A stretch of 64,000 nucleotides of DNA from an uncultured Methanoregula sp. (lineage in GTDB: Archaea > Halobacteriota > Methanomicrobia > Methanomicrobiales > Methanospirillaceae): NCBI RefSeq assembly GCF_963678795.1, contig NZ_OY787452.1, positions 620,001 through 684,000 of the forward strand, read 5' to 3'. How positions within the stretch are numbered: position 1 is the first letter of the stretch; each line of letters begins with the position of its first letter. The translations under genes and the position numbers were made by a program. This document shows, piece after piece, positions 9,442 through 18,266 of this stretch. The notes below the pieces were generated by a model, which searched no databases, was not told the origin of the DNA, and saw only the letters and a program-made list of their open reading frames with translations.

Positions 9442-10885
9442 GCCTCCGCTCCATGCGATCGGTATTTTCCGGGATCAGGGTTGTCGTCTCATCGTAATCG
9501 GCGAGCAGTTTTGCTACCCCTACCACTTTTGATTCATCGGCGCGGTTGATGTTCAGTTGCAGTCTGCAGGCACCACAATCGCCGTTGCAGAATATGCGTT
9601 CATAGTGTGCCGGTTCCTGGTAGGTGCAGATCATCCCCTCGTAATTGCGGAGCACGACCTTGTGAACCGACCAGGTCAGCAGGTAATTGGGGAAGACCGG
9701 AATTTTCCCCCCTCCGCCCGGGGCATCGACCACGTACCGGGGAACGGCAAAACCACTCGTATGGCCGATTAAGTTCTCCATGATCTCGATGCCTTTGGAT
9801 ACCGGCGTGCGGAAATGGCTGATGCCTTCCGAGAGATCGCACTGGTAGAGGTAGTACGGGCGTATGCGGTTTTTGACCAGCTGGTGAACGAGTTCTTTCA
9901 TGATCCTGGGGCAGTCGTTGATGCCCGCGAGAAGGACCGACTGGTTCCCGAGCGGGATGCCGGCATCGGCGAGCTTTGCAACGGCAGCACGGGCAGAATC
10001 TGTCATCTCCTTGGGATGGTTGAACTGGGTGTTGACCCAGACCGGGTGGTGCCTTTTTACCACGGCGACCAGTTCATCGGTGACCCGGAACGGCAGGACA
10101 ACCGGGACCCGGGACCCGATGCGTATGACTTCCACGTGCGGGATGGACCGGAGTTCGGTTAAGATCCAGTCCAGGTAATCATCACTGAGCATGAACGGGT
10201 CTCCCCCGGACATGAGGACATCACGTATCTGCGGATGTTTCCGGATATAGTCGATCCCTTCAAGGATTTTCGTCCGGCCCGGAATTGAGTCCCGGTCCCC
10301 GACTTTACGTTTCCGGGTGCAATGCCGGCAGTACATCGCGCAGGTGTTGCTGACAAGGAAAAGGACCCGGTCGGGATACCGGTGGGTGATACAGTCGCAC
10401 GGGCTGTCCTTATCCTCTGCCAGCGGGTCTGCTAGCTCGTAATTTTCCACAATCAGTTCCTTAGGAGACGGGAAAGCCTGCTTGAAGATCGGATCGTTCT
10501 TATAATCGTTCACATCGATGAGCGAGAGGTAATACGGAGTGATGCTGAGCGGAAATTTTCTGATGGTTTTCTGGAGGTCTTCGTGTTCCTCCTGGCTGAA
10601 TTTTATTCCCAGCAACTGCTGGAATGTGTCGAGATCCCGGACTGCGTGCCGTACCTGCCACCTCCAGTCTTTCCAGTATTCCGGGGCATTTTCTGACTCC
10701 TGTGTTTTCTGGATCAGTGCCGGATCGCCATGGGTCTCTGCCCCCTGGTAATGTCCCTTCAGGATTGAGACAAGATCTTTTACGGTATTTTTTACCTGCC
10801 CGCTCAGGTGCTCAAATCTTTGGGCTGGATCAAGGGAAGGCAGGGTCTGCCGTTCCCTGTCTGATGTGCCGGATGATGATGCCAT
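9425..10885 (-). CDS. ablA: Lysine 2,3-aminomutase (radical SAM)
   Basis: This enzyme converts L-lysine to L-beta-lysine using a [4Fe-4S] cluster, SAM and PLP. It is the first step of N-epsilon-acetyl-beta-lysine synthesis. The radical SAM motif is [15 protein letters not shown]. The PLP-binding lysine lies in the canonical loop [13 protein letters not shown], and the C-terminal CNGDCGAC contributes zinc-type cysteines. The length of about 486 aa is slightly long for the family, with an N-terminal extension. I prefer the ATG at 10885; a GTG at 10912 overlaps the upstream gene. ablB follows with a 17-base overlap and a paralogue precedes it. Confidence 0.93.
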   Translation of the reverse strand: MASSSGTSDRERQTLPSLDPAQRFEHLSGQVKNTVKDLVSILKGHYQGAETHGDPALIQKTQESENAPEYWKDWRWQVRHAVRDLDTFQQLLGIKFSQEEHEDLQKTIRKFPLSITPYYLSLIDVNDYKNDPIFKQAFPSPKELIVENYELADPLAEDKDSPCDCITHRYPDRVLFLVSNTCAMYCRHCTRKRKVGDRDSIPGRTKILEGIDYIRKHPQIRDVLMSGGDPFMLSDDYLDWILTELRSIPHVEVIRIGSRVPVVLPFRVTDELVAVVKRHHPVWVNTQFNHPKEMTDSARAAVAKLADAGIPLGNQSVLLAGINDCPRIMKELVHQLVKNRIRPYYLYQCDLSEGISHFRTPVSKGIEIMENLIGHTSGFAVPRYVVDAPGGGGKIPVFPNYLLTWSVHKVVLRNYEGMICTYQEPAHYERIFCNGDCGACRLQLNINRADESKVVGVAKLLADYDETTTLIPENTDRMERRHDEAG

Positions 10886-10899
10886 GTCGGTAGGCCCCC

Positions 10900-12024
10900 T
10901 TAAAACAGCCACGACTTTTTCGGCTCAAAATCCGTCAGTGGATAGTGATAATCATCGAACCACCGGGCCAACGGGTTGCTTTTAAAGACCATGAACTTCC
11001 CGATGTCTGCGGAATCGGCAGCCTGGTGGTACCGCATGAATACGTGTCCGGCAGTTCTGCCGACCATCTCGATCTTGCCCGTTGCATGGGACATGATGAA
11101 CCGTGCCCTTTTAGCGAGCCCGGAACATGCCTGATAAGATTTCTGGATGATCTCATAGGACTGTTCGACCGGCACCTGGAAGAACTGGTTGCCGGTAGTT
11201 GGCCGGCACTGGAAGATATAGTATGGCGAGATGCCGGCAAAGGAGAGCTGGCGGAAGAGCGTTGTCAGCGTATCCGGGTTATCATTGATCCCATTCAGGA
11301 TTGGTGTCTGGCTGACAACCATGACCCCGGCCTTCCGGAGTGCTTCTGCGGCCTGCCTCGATATGTCGGTCAGCTCGCGGGGATGGTTGAAATGCGCCAT
11401 CAGGTAGATACGTTTCTCCGGCGTGCTGTAGCGCGAGAGGACGCAGAGTAGATTCGGATCGTTGAGGATGCGGTACGGATTATAGGCAAGCATCTTGCTG
11501 CCGATCCGGATGATATTGACATGCGGGATCTCCCGAAGCTCGCTGAGTACGGATTCGAGATGGCGGGTCTCAAGCGTGAGAGGATCTCCACCGGTCAAAA
11601 GGACGTTGGTGATCTCCTTGTGCTCCCGGATATACTCAATATTTTCGGAAACGTCTTTTACGGTCTCGCGTTCGCAGGACATAAAAAGGCGTTTCCGGAA
11701 ACAGAAGCGGCAGATACCCCCGCAGACATCGGTAAGGAGAAGAAGGCCGGTCTGATCATATTTGTGCTGCAGGCCGGGTTTTTTGGTATAATCTTTTTCA
11801 CACGAAGGATCGGCGGATCCCCCGGTTTTAAGTTCACGAAGATCGGGAATAACAATCCTTTTCAGCGGATCGTGCCCGTCTTTCCAGTCAATAAGCGAGA
11901 GATAGTACTCGTTGGAGCGGAACGGGAACAGTTCGGTAACTGTCTCCATCTTCTCCCTCTCTTTGGGGGCGAGCCCGACAAGATTGTCGAGCTCGGAAAT
12001 TGATGTAACGTACTTCGGATTCAT
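10900..12024 (-). CDS. KamA-family radical SAM aminomutase paralogue
   Basis: A 374-aa protein of the lysine 2,3-aminomutase family. The radical SAM motif [14 protein letters not shown] is present and the region [19 protein letters not shown] matches the AblA fold. The segment equivalent to the PLP-lysine loop reads [12 protein letters not shown] instead of the DAPGGGGK found in AblA, so a lysine is kept in a very different context. The C-terminal zinc-type cysteines of AblA are absent. It may therefore act on another amino acid (glutamate 2,3-aminomutase is one possibility) or be a lysine enzyme with altered PLP binding. It has a good GAGGTTA Shine-Dalgarno and is the first gene of the ablAB row. 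Confidence 0.82.
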   Translation of the reverse strand: MNPKYVTSISELDNLVGLAPKEREKMETVTELFPFRSNEYYLSLIDWKDGHDPLKRIVIPDLRELKTGGSADPSCEKDYTKKPGLQHKYDQTGLLLLTDVCGGICRFCFRKRLFMSCERETVKDVSENIEYIREHKEITNVLLTGGDPLTLETRHLESVLSELREIPHVNIIRIGSKMLAYNPYRILNDPNLLCVLSRYSTPEKRIYLMAHFNHPRELTDISRQAAEALRKAGVMVVSQTPILNGINDNPDTLTTLFRQLSFAGISPYYIFQCRPTTGNQFFQVPVEQSYEIIQKSYQACSGLAKRARFIMSHATGKIEMVGRTAGHVFMRYHQAADSADIGKFMVFKSNPLARWFDDYHYPLTDFEPKKSWLF

Positions 12025-12371
12025 TGCTTAACCTCGATTTTGGGTTTCTGCTCTGCCCGTCAGAGGGCAGGGGTTGAGCGGTGCGAAAAATTTCCGGATG
12101 TTATTAACAGAAATTGATAGTAAATTAAGTGCTCCACTCAGTAAACTCCTTTTTTGGGCTCATCCTTTAAACCCTTTGTGTTATTCCTGTTTTGCAGAAC
12201 GGAAACGGCAAACAGGGTTTAATTAAAGCCCCAACTAAAATTAATTAATGATTGTTTCCTAAATATCGGGTCAGATATATCGAAGAAAGATCACAAGAAT
12301 TTTTTAGTTAATCCCGGAATACGTAATAATATCCATTAAATTGCTGATTCTTCCAACCGATGGAGAATTTT
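12025..12371. other. Divergent intergenic region with two promoter areas
   Basis: About 350 AT-rich bases separate the minus-strand aminomutase operon from the first orphan sensor gene. On the minus strand TTAATTTAC around 12128-12137 could be the TATA element for the osmolyte operon. On the plus strand the stretch CCCGGAATACGTAATAATATCC (about 12314-12335) recurs in similar form before the third sensor gene (about 13578-13600). No ORF or strong hairpin was seen. Confidence 0.4.
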
Positions 12372-12758
12372 ATGTCACCTGCCCGACGCCATAACCAGTC
12401 CCCGTTGACAAAGATACTCACCTCTCTCTCATCTGATCTGGGTCTTGTGACGATCATTGCACTGATTCTCATTGCGGTCTACCTTATCGATACGATCACT
12501 CCTCTTGGAGAACCCGTCTGGCTCCTTTATTTCATACCACTTATCCTCTCTTACTGGTCAAACAGGCAATATGCAATCCCCACGGTCTGTGTTGTAACCC
12601 TGCTTTTTCTGATAGGTGGTTTTATTGTCTCGCCGCAAGGTGTGTCGGTATCCCAGGCAATTGTTTACCGGTTCACATTTTTTATTTGCTTCATCGGGTT
12701 GTCGCTGGTACTTTGGGTGATACGGCGGCAGCAGATCATTGAAGATAATTTAATCTGA
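12372..12758 (+). CDS. Orphan small membrane sensor domain (copy 1 of 3)
   Basis: About 128 aa with four hydrophobic helices. The motif DTITPLGEPVWLLYFIPLIL followed by SYWS and AIPTVC is one I associate with the N-terminal membrane domain of methanogen PAS/histidine-kinase sensors, but no kinase, PAS or output domain follows. The start at 12372 is supported by GGAG six bases upstream; the same GGAG-spacer-ATGTC arrangement occurs before all three copies. Two paralogues follow at 13016 and 13638. Each has its own upstream region of over 200 bases, so they may be separately transcribed. The function is unknown; a ligand- or redox-sensing partner acting in trans is possible. Confidence 0.65.
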   Translation: MSPARRHNQSPLTKILTSLSSDLGLVTIIALILIAVYLIDTITPLGEPVWLLYFIPLILSYWSNRQYAIPTVCVVTLLFLIGGFIVSPQGVSVSQAIVYRFTFFICFIGLSLVLWVIRRQQIIEDNLI

Positions 12759-13015
12759 TGATTCTGGGTTATCTGATCAAATTTCTGATAACCGGCAATA
12801 TCACTCCTAAATTATAAAATTCGGCCACAGGACAGGATACTTGATTATTGGTATCTCTTTGAATATTCTTGATTCACAAAGGACAATTTTATCTTGGCCA
12901 GATCAAAAAAATACAAGCGGCCCATATATCTGGCATAAATGCAAAAAAATAATACCGAACCTGAATAAATATTAAAATCCTTTAGCAGACATTACCTGCA
13001 CATCTGGAGCATTTT

Positions 13016-13405
13016 ATGTCAATGGCCGGGAGTCATAACCAGTCACCAATAAAAAAAGTATTCAGCTATCTCGGGTCGGAGTCTGGCGTTATTATTATTG
13101 TCACATCTCTCCTTCTTGCAATCTTCCTCATCGATGCTATCACCCCTCTGGGAATACCGGTCTGGCTTCTGTATTTTATACCCTTGGTTCTTTCTTACTG
13201 GTCATGCAGGCCCTATGCAATTCCCGTTGTTTTTTTTATAACTCTGACCCTCCTGATTTGCGGATTAATCCTCTCCCCTCCGGGAGTTCCGCTTGATATT
13301 GCAATTGGTTATCGGTCTGTTTTTTTCTTTATATTCCTCTTTTTATCGTTGATGCTCGGGATCTTACAATTCGTGCGGAATACCAAAATAGATTTTCGAA
13401 TGTGA
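13016..13405 (+). CDS. Orphan small membrane sensor domain (copy 2 of 3)
   Basis: A 129-aa paralogue of the 12372 gene sharing the core IDAITPLGIPVWLLYFIPLV, SYWS and YAIPVV, with four predicted helices and a short basic tail (QFVRNTKIDFRM). It diverges most in the second and fourth helices. GGAG lies seven bases before the ATG. No signalling domain follows within the 232 bases before copy 3. The repetition of an isolated domain three times suggests selection for the domain itself rather than a broken kinase, which is inference. Confidence 0.63.
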   Translation: MSMAGSHNQSPIKKVFSYLGSESGVIIIVTSLLLAIFLIDAITPLGIPVWLLYFIPLVLSYWSCRPYAIPVVFFITLTLLICGLILSPPGVPLDIAIGYRSVFFFIFLFLSLMLGILQFVRNTKIDFRM

Positions 13406-13637
13406 TATATCAGGGTCACCATTCATGATTACCTGAGAACCGGCGATGTCAGGGAACACATAATTCTTATCGCCAAATCACTCATCCGGATGAATCTGCC
13501 AGTCCTGGAATTTCAGGATTGATTCTTCATAACTGGCCGGATCATTCGAAAGTTGGATCGCAATGATTTTCAACACACCCCGGAATACGATATCATATCC
13601 TCTAAAAGAACAGTCACAGCTGTCAACGGAGTATTCC

Positions 13638-13997
13638 ATGTCATCTGATGGATGTATTAGCCAATCACCGGTAATGCAGAAACTCAGAGCCTTGGCCTCC
13701 GATCATTATATTTTAATTATCGCCGCACTGGTCCTCATTGCAGTCTATCTGATCGATACCATAACTCCTCTGGGAGAGCCGGTCTGGGTCCTCTATTTTA
13801 TTCCCCTTACCCTGTCCTACTGGTCAAGATGGCGCTATGCAATTCCCACGATTTGTATTGTAACCCTGCTCTTTATTTCAGCAGGTTTCATCTTCTCTCC
13901 TCCCGGCGTATCTATGTCCGAAGCGTTTTTTAACCGGCTCTTTTTCTCGGTTATTTTCATCGGTTACTCAATAATATTCATGATGATACACCCGTGA
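13638..13997 (+). CDS. Orphan small membrane sensor domain (copy 3 of 3)
   Basis: About 119 aa starting MSSDGCISQSPVMQKL, the third tandem paralogue. The conserved helix-turn DTITPLGEPVWVLYFIPLTL and SYWSRWRYAIPTIC match copy 1 more closely than copy 2. The start is chosen by the shared GGAG-N6-ATGTC context; an in-frame ATG 75 bases upstream lacks it. The protein ends after the fourth helix (IIFMMIHP) without a cytoplasmic domain. Copies 1 and 3 also share upstream sequence around CCGGAATACG, so gene and promoter probably duplicated together. Confidence 0.63.
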   Translation: MSSDGCISQSPVMQKLRALASDHYILIIAALVLIAVYLIDTITPLGEPVWVLYFIPLTLSYWSRWRYAIPTICIVTLLFISAGFIFSPPGVSMSEAFFNRLFFSVIFIGYSIIFMMIHP

Positions 13998-14334
13998 CAG
14001 GTCCCTGCAGAAATGTCATGAGAATCCGGAAACGGCATCCAGTCATCGAAAGGTCGTTTTAAAATCTCCTGCCCGATTGAGACTGCGGGGCAAACCGGTT
14101 TTCCCGATATTGAGGATGACCGGCGTGCGGGGATTATCACGGATCGAAATGAACGAACCATCCATGTTACGGGGCGATCCGAAGGGCCAGTTTTCTCACG
14201 AGAACCGATATCCTGAGAACCTATGCGCAGTCAAGCCAACCAGTCCAGGACACACGGATCGCATCCGGAATCTGACGCCTGATTCCAGCAGCAGGATTGG
14301 ATGTGCGAGACCACCTGCTATGTCAGGGACTGCT
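13998..14334. other. Intergenic region without convincing gene
   Basis: These 337 bases lie between the third sensor gene and the end of the convergent USP gene. Open frames exist on both strands but none has a start context, family motif or coding-like composition that I trust. No clear terminator hairpin was found. Confidence 0.3.
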
Positions 14335-15225
14335 TCAGGACATCGTTCTATCCGGTTGTCGTATGCCCGCGGCAATCAGGACCGGGCAGTGTGCCCTGCG
14401 AATTACCGCGTTCGTCGTGCTCCCGATAAAAAACGCCCTGAGTTCCCGGGTCCAGCCCTCACCCTGCGGGCTTATCAGGATGAGTGTTGCATTCTCCCGC
14501 TCGGCAGTGGTGTTGATTTCGTCGGGAGGATACCCGGCATGGACGCGAACCTCCGCAGGAATGCCGGTAACAGCGAGATCTTTTTGGATCGCCGCCATTC
14601 TTTCACGGGCTGCCTGGACTGCCTCTTGGATCTCCGTCTCGGACTCACCCTTGTCAACCACATGGAGGAGGATGACCTGTCCCGTTGTCGGGATATCCTT
14701 GAGGAGTGCCAGTGCATACTGTGACGGCCCGGAGAAATCCAATGGTACAAGAACCCGGGAGAATAGGTGCCAGTGGTCATCCATGGCACATGATTCCGAC
14801 CGGAACCGCATGAGGAGAATGGGGACTTTTGCATGGCGGATGACGTTTGCCGATACACTGCCCAGGAGAATATTCTGGATCGTGTTCTTCCCCCGCGCAC
14901 CCATCACGATCAGCGAGATGTTCTCGGTGTCAGCTTTTTCCAGGATGGTGAGCGGGACATCGCCATGCGTGATCGTGTTTACGATGGTCGCAATTGCGAC
15001 TTCTGATTTTACTCCGCCTTTCTCCAGTGCCTGCCGGTTCTCCTCTAAAAGGATTTTTGCATTCTCGATCTTCGGGCCATGAGTCCATCCCCGCAAAGAC
15101 TGGCGGGTTGCATCGATCACGTGGAGGAGGATGACGTTCCGGACACCGGGGATATCCTTAATGTACCCGAGGATTCTCTGTGAATCGGTGGAAAAATCCG
15201 TTGGCAGCAGCACTTTTTCAAACAT
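14335..15225 (-). CDS. Tandem universal stress protein (two USP domains)
   Basis: About 296 aa made of two UspA-like domains (roughly residues 1-145 and 146-296). Domain 1 begins MFEKVLLPTDFSTDSQRIL and has the ATP-binding signature GARGKNTIQNILLGSVSANV. Domain 2 begins RVLVPLDFSGPSQYAL, but its signature reads SPQGEGWTRELRAFFIGS, so the first glycine of the nucleotide motif is lost. USP proteins bind ATP or other ligands and act in stress survival. The ATG at 15225 follows AGGAG with good spacing, so the longer upstream frame is rejected. It lies next to an antiporter gene of the same orientation. Confidence 0.9.
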   Translation of the reverse strand: MFEKVLLPTDFSTDSQRILGYIKDIPGVRNVILLHVIDATRQSLRGWTHGPKIENAKILLEENRQALEKGGVKSEVAIATIVNTITHGDVPLTILEKADTENISLIVMGARGKNTIQNILLGSVSANVIRHAKVPILLMRFRSESCAMDDHWHLFSRVLVPLDFSGPSQYALALLKDIPTTGQVILLHVVDKGESETEIQEAVQAARERMAAIQKDLAVTGIPAEVRVHAGYPPDEINTTAERENATLILISPQGEGWTRELRAFFIGSTTNAVIRRAHCPVLIAAGIRQPDRTMS

Positions 15226-15472
15226 GGTCCGTACTCCTGAAAGATAGATTGGATTACGGTTATTTAAGGGGATGCCCGGTGTATCTGGAACTTTTTGGTC
15301 TGCCGGAAAAACCAAAGATGCGAGAAGAGCGGGTTTAAAAAAAGGCCGTGTGCCCTTTTCTTTTTTTAAGGATCATCCAGCTGGAAGGTATCAGACGGGA
15401 TTATATCCCGTACCAGGATTTTTTTCAGTTTTTTCATTATTAACCCAGCCTTTGCAGGGGGAGCGGCAATTT

Positions 15473-16687
15473 TTATTTCCCTTCGTCAATACACATCCCC
15501 TTGGCATCGTACCGGCAGTCCGCTGCCTTGAAGAACCAGTTCCGGTACACGATAGGCGTGATAATGGTTGTGAGCAGGCTCATAAGCACGAGCACGACAT
15601 AGACTCCCTGGTTGATAATGCCTGCTTCAAGTCCGATAAGGGCCACGATCATCGCCACCTCCCCACGTGGTGCCATACCAAACCCGACGATGAGCGCATC
15701 CTTCCGGCACAGTCCCATAAGTCGGGCAGGGAGACCGCAGCCGATGACCTTGGTGACGATCGCGACAACAACAAGTACTACCAGGAACAGGAGAATTTCG
15801 GGCGTGATGGCTTTTACATCCGCAAGAATCCCGAGCGAGACAAAGAATATCGAGGCGAAGATGATCTGAAGGTACTCTGCCCCTTCCTTGAAATTTTTGC
15901 TATGGGTCAACTGCACGCCCTCAAAGGATACTCCGGCTATGAATGCCCCAACAATGGCCGAGAGCCCGACAGATTCTGCACACATCGCGTAAAGAAATGC
16001 CATCATCATGGCGAAGATGAAGATGAACTCCGGGAATTTTTTACAGAAACTGGTGGTATCGAGCCGCTGGACATATCTGCTGACTACAAAGATACCGAAC
16101 GCACCGCCGATGACGATAAATGCAACTGCTTTGAGCGCAACAACGGCGATCCCGCCGGCCGAGACGGTCCCGCTGACGACATCAGTGCTGATCGCAAGGG
16201 CTAAAAGGCTGAGCACGTCATCGATAACCGCTGCGCCGATGATCGCCTTTGCGGCATCGGTCTGGAGTCTGCCCATCTCCCTGAGTACGTTTGCCGTGAT
16301 TGCGATACTTGTCGCGGTCAGCGCAGTGCCGATGAAGATTGCACTCGCCATACTGAACCCGAAAACAATTGAGATCCAGTACCCGCCGATCCATGGTATG
16401 ATCACACCCACAGCAGCAATTACCCCGTTCCGTAACGAGAGGATCTCCCTGACATTGAACTCAAGGCCGATCACAAAAAGCAGGATAACCGCACCGAGGT
16501 GGGCGAGACCCCGGACAAAATCCGTATAGGTGATGAGCCCGAGGGCACTCGGACCTACAAGGAGCCCGACGAGGATGAGTCCTATAACCGCGGACTGGTT
16601 AATGCGGGAAGCAATAAGATAACCGCCAAGCGCCACGAACAAAAGCAGGCTCATCTGGAATTCAGGTGAGGTGAAGAGACTATCCAT
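15473..16687 (-). CDS. CPA2-type Na+/H+ (Kef/Nap-like) antiporter
   Basis: About 404 aa and 12 or so helices. Typical CPA2 segments are visible: GLLVGPSALGLI, VILLFVIGLEFNVREI, the ATSIAITANVLREMG region, IGAAVIDDVLSLLALA with the paired Asp residues of the ion-binding site, and GFGMAPRGEVAMIVALIG. It would exchange Na+ or K+ for H+ in the cytoplasmic membrane. There is no C-terminal RCK/TrkA-N domain, unlike KefB/C. The start at 16687 (MDSLFTSPEFQMSL) fits the family N-terminus; the upstream in-frame extension runs into a hairpin-rich non-coding region. It is a different subfamily from the truncated antiporter at the left edge. Confidence 0.92.
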   Translation of the reverse strand: MDSLFTSPEFQMSLLLFVALGGYLIASRINQSAVIGLILVGLLVGPSALGLITYTDFVRGLAHLGAVILLFVIGLEFNVREILSLRNGVIAAVGVIIPWIGGYWISIVFGFSMASAIFIGTALTATSIAITANVLREMGRLQTDAAKAIIGAAVIDDVLSLLALAISTDVVSGTVSAGGIAVVALKAVAFIVIGGAFGIFVVSRYVQRLDTTSFCKKFPEFIFIFAMMMAFLYAMCAESVGLSAIVGAFIAGVSFEGVQLTHSKNFKEGAEYLQIIFASIFFVSLGILADVKAITPEILLFLVVLVVVAIVTKVIGCGLPARLMGLCRKDALIVGFGMAPRGEVAMIVALIGLEAGIINQGVYVVLVLMSLLTTIITPIVYRNWFFKAADCRYDAKGMCIDEGK

Positions 16688-16740
16688 CGGCAATAACTTG
16701 GAATGAAGAGTAAAAACCCTTTTTGGTTTCGGAAAAAGTG

Positions 16741-16881
16741 GCCCGACAAGGATAACAATGATATCGAAAAATCCCTGTCGGGCTGGCAGTATGTTGACAT
16801 CCGTAATTATCATTTTACCCGGATGTGGATCTCTAAAATCTCAAGCAATGGTCACGCACAGGGGTTGTGCTGCTGCGTGAC
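16741..16881. other. Three consecutive hairpins in non-coding DNA
   Basis: Three perfect inverted repeats lie in a row. GCCCGACA (16741-16748) pairs with TGTCGGGC (16776-16783). ACATCCG (16797-16803) pairs with CGGATGT (16820-16826). GTCACGCA (16851-16858) pairs with TGCGTGAC (16874-16881). They sit between the antiporter start and repeat copy A. A structured RNA or a mobile-element remnant is possible. None is followed by a long T-run, so they do not look like simple terminators. Confidence 0.45.
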
Positions 16882-16933
16882 AACCGGATGGGCTTAAACC
16901 TCTTCGCATGAGAGTCAGGGACACCTCAAAATA

Positions 16934-17165
16934 AGCCCTGTAAGGGCTCCGTTTCCCCTCCGGATATCCCGGCCTCTTCCGGAAAACCCCGGAAAACGCT
17001 TCTTTTCGTTTCCTGTGGAGAATACGCCCAATTTCCGCCCTGATTGCCGAAATACGGCTGGAATGCACCTCACCGGATGGCCATTAACGGCCCCTGAATC
17101 GAGGTTGTTTTCGCCATTAAGTTTATTCCATCCAACGCCGGAAACGCTGCCGGAACGCGAATATG
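16934..17165 (+). repeat. Dispersed 232-bp non-coding repeat, copy A
   Basis: The stretch aligns along its length with 37837-38069 in the same orientation. Shared landmarks, in order, are GCCCTGTA(A/C)GGG, TTTCCCCT, CCGGAAA..CCCCG.AAAACGC, TTTCG.TT, GATTGCC.AAATACGGC.GGAAT, CACCTC, GGCCA.TAACGGCC, AAGTTTA, and a 24-base identical block at 17142-17165. Substitutions and small indels are spread throughout, so the copies are old. Short minus-strand ORFs across it share the peptide pattern SGRI/SSRI...PYRAY, which could be spurious. No terminal inverted repeats or transposase are visible. Confidence 0.75.
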
Positions 17166-17175
17166 AAGGCCGGTT

Positions 17176-17634
17176 TTACCGGGGGCCGGATCTTACCTGA
17201 TATCTCGGGGTATCCTGCTGGATCCGCCGTACGGCCGTTATCTCGGGAATATTCCCTCCACCCAATGCCGTAACAATCGACTGGACATACGGCTCCTGCC
17301 GCGTCATGCTTGGTGATGCACGTTTATCCAGCCGCTCCCCTTTTCTGCCCATCTGTGCGGAACCGGTTGCGATGAAGTGGAGGAAATCCTCTTTTGGAAG
17401 ACCCCATTTCGTGTTGATTTTCAGGTGAATGATATCCCGGTTTTTGGAATTGGGATACATCACGGCGCGGGTCCCGGGCAAACGGACCGCATCACCCCCG
17501 TTGGATTGTGATAATGCAACGACCCGCGACCATAAGGGGTCACACGCGGTCTTTGCCATGGGGCAGTCCCGACAGAACCGGTTTGTCGGGGGCAGTGCAT
17601 CTCCCAGGTAATGAGCGCAGAATGTGATGTCCAT
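17176..17634 (-). CDS. Hypothetical protein with N-terminal cysteine motif (152 aa)
   Basis: The protein begins MDITFCAHYLGDALPPTNRF and has Cys residues at about 6, 21, 24 and 31 (FCRDCPMAKTAC), suggesting metal or Fe-S binding. The rest (DIIHLKINTKWGLPKEDFLHFIATG) looks coding but matches no family I know. A different minus-strand frame reads on through 17460-17741 with a plausible sequence upstream of this start, so a frameshifted longer protein cannot be excluded. It lies immediately after repeat copy A and is divergent from the DsrE-like gene. The function is unknown. Confidence 0.5.
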   Translation of the reverse strand: MDITFCAHYLGDALPPTNRFCRDCPMAKTACDPLWSRVVALSQSNGGDAVRLPGTRAVMYPNSKNRDIIHLKINTKWGLPKEDFLHFIATGSAQMGRKGERLDKRASPSMTRQEPYVQSIVTALGGGNIPEITAVRRIQQDTPRYQVRSGPR

Positions 17635-17909
17635 AGCAGGGTGATATTCAGAAACGCCCGGTTTTTTAATGTATTGATCTGCTCCCGCACTTCCGGGTAG
17701 ACTATATGCATTTCCGAGAGGGAGTTGAATGCCGAACCCATTTCTACTCTGTAACCGGAACCACCCCCTCCAAGCAGAGTCCCATCAACGGCGGCTAAAT
17801 AATTTCGAAATACCTGAATACATTTGTTCTTGCTCTCTCACATTAGTTCGATTGAGGAAAATGACATATAGTATAGAGTCTGGAGAACAATGTGAACAGA
17901 GGTACAGGA

Positions 17910-18233
17910 ATGAAAATAGGAATTGTCATAGGGACCAATGAACCGGAAGTTGTGTGGAATGCGTTCCGGTTTGGCATACGGGCACTCGCAACAAATCATG
18001 CCGTGAATGTCTTTCTCATGAACAGCGGTGTTGAACTGGAAGAGATCCGGGATCCCAGGTTCGATATTCAGGAGCAGGTAAACCAGTTCATCCAAAAAAA
18101 CGGGGAAATACTTGCATGCGGTACGTGCCAGAAATCCCGGCACAAAGAAGGGACGGCTGCCTGTCCCCTGCATACGATGGACGATCTGGTGAAAATTGTT
18201 GAAGAATCGGACAAAATTCTTACCTTTGGGTAG
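17910..18233 (+). CDS. DsrE-family sulfur-relay-like protein
   Basis: About 107 aa with the DsrE/DsrF fold pattern: MKIGIVIGTNEPEVVWNAFR, then ANHAVNVFLMNSGVELEEI and DDLVKIVEESDKILTFG. The cysteines are C-x2-C in ILACGTCQKSR and one in AACPL; these sit where sulfur-carrying cysteines occur in related proteins. The start at 17910 follows GAGGTACAGGA. It precedes a cysteine desulfurase by 33 bases, so sulfur generated by that enzyme may be handed to this protein. That link is inference. Confidence 0.8.
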   Translation: MKIGIVIGTNEPEVVWNAFRFGIRALATNHAVNVFLMNSGVELEEIRDPRFDIQEQVNQFIQKNGEILACGTCQKSRHKEGTAACPLHTMDDLVKIVEESDKILTFG

Positions 18234-18266
18234 AACCAATAACAAAGCATACTGACTGGCATTCCT

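Noticed and set aside
17460-17741. A 93-aa frame overlapping the start of the Cys-motif protein at 17176-17634
   Set aside because: Its first half looks plausible as an N-terminal extension through a frameshift, but without homologues I cannot show that the two frames belong together.
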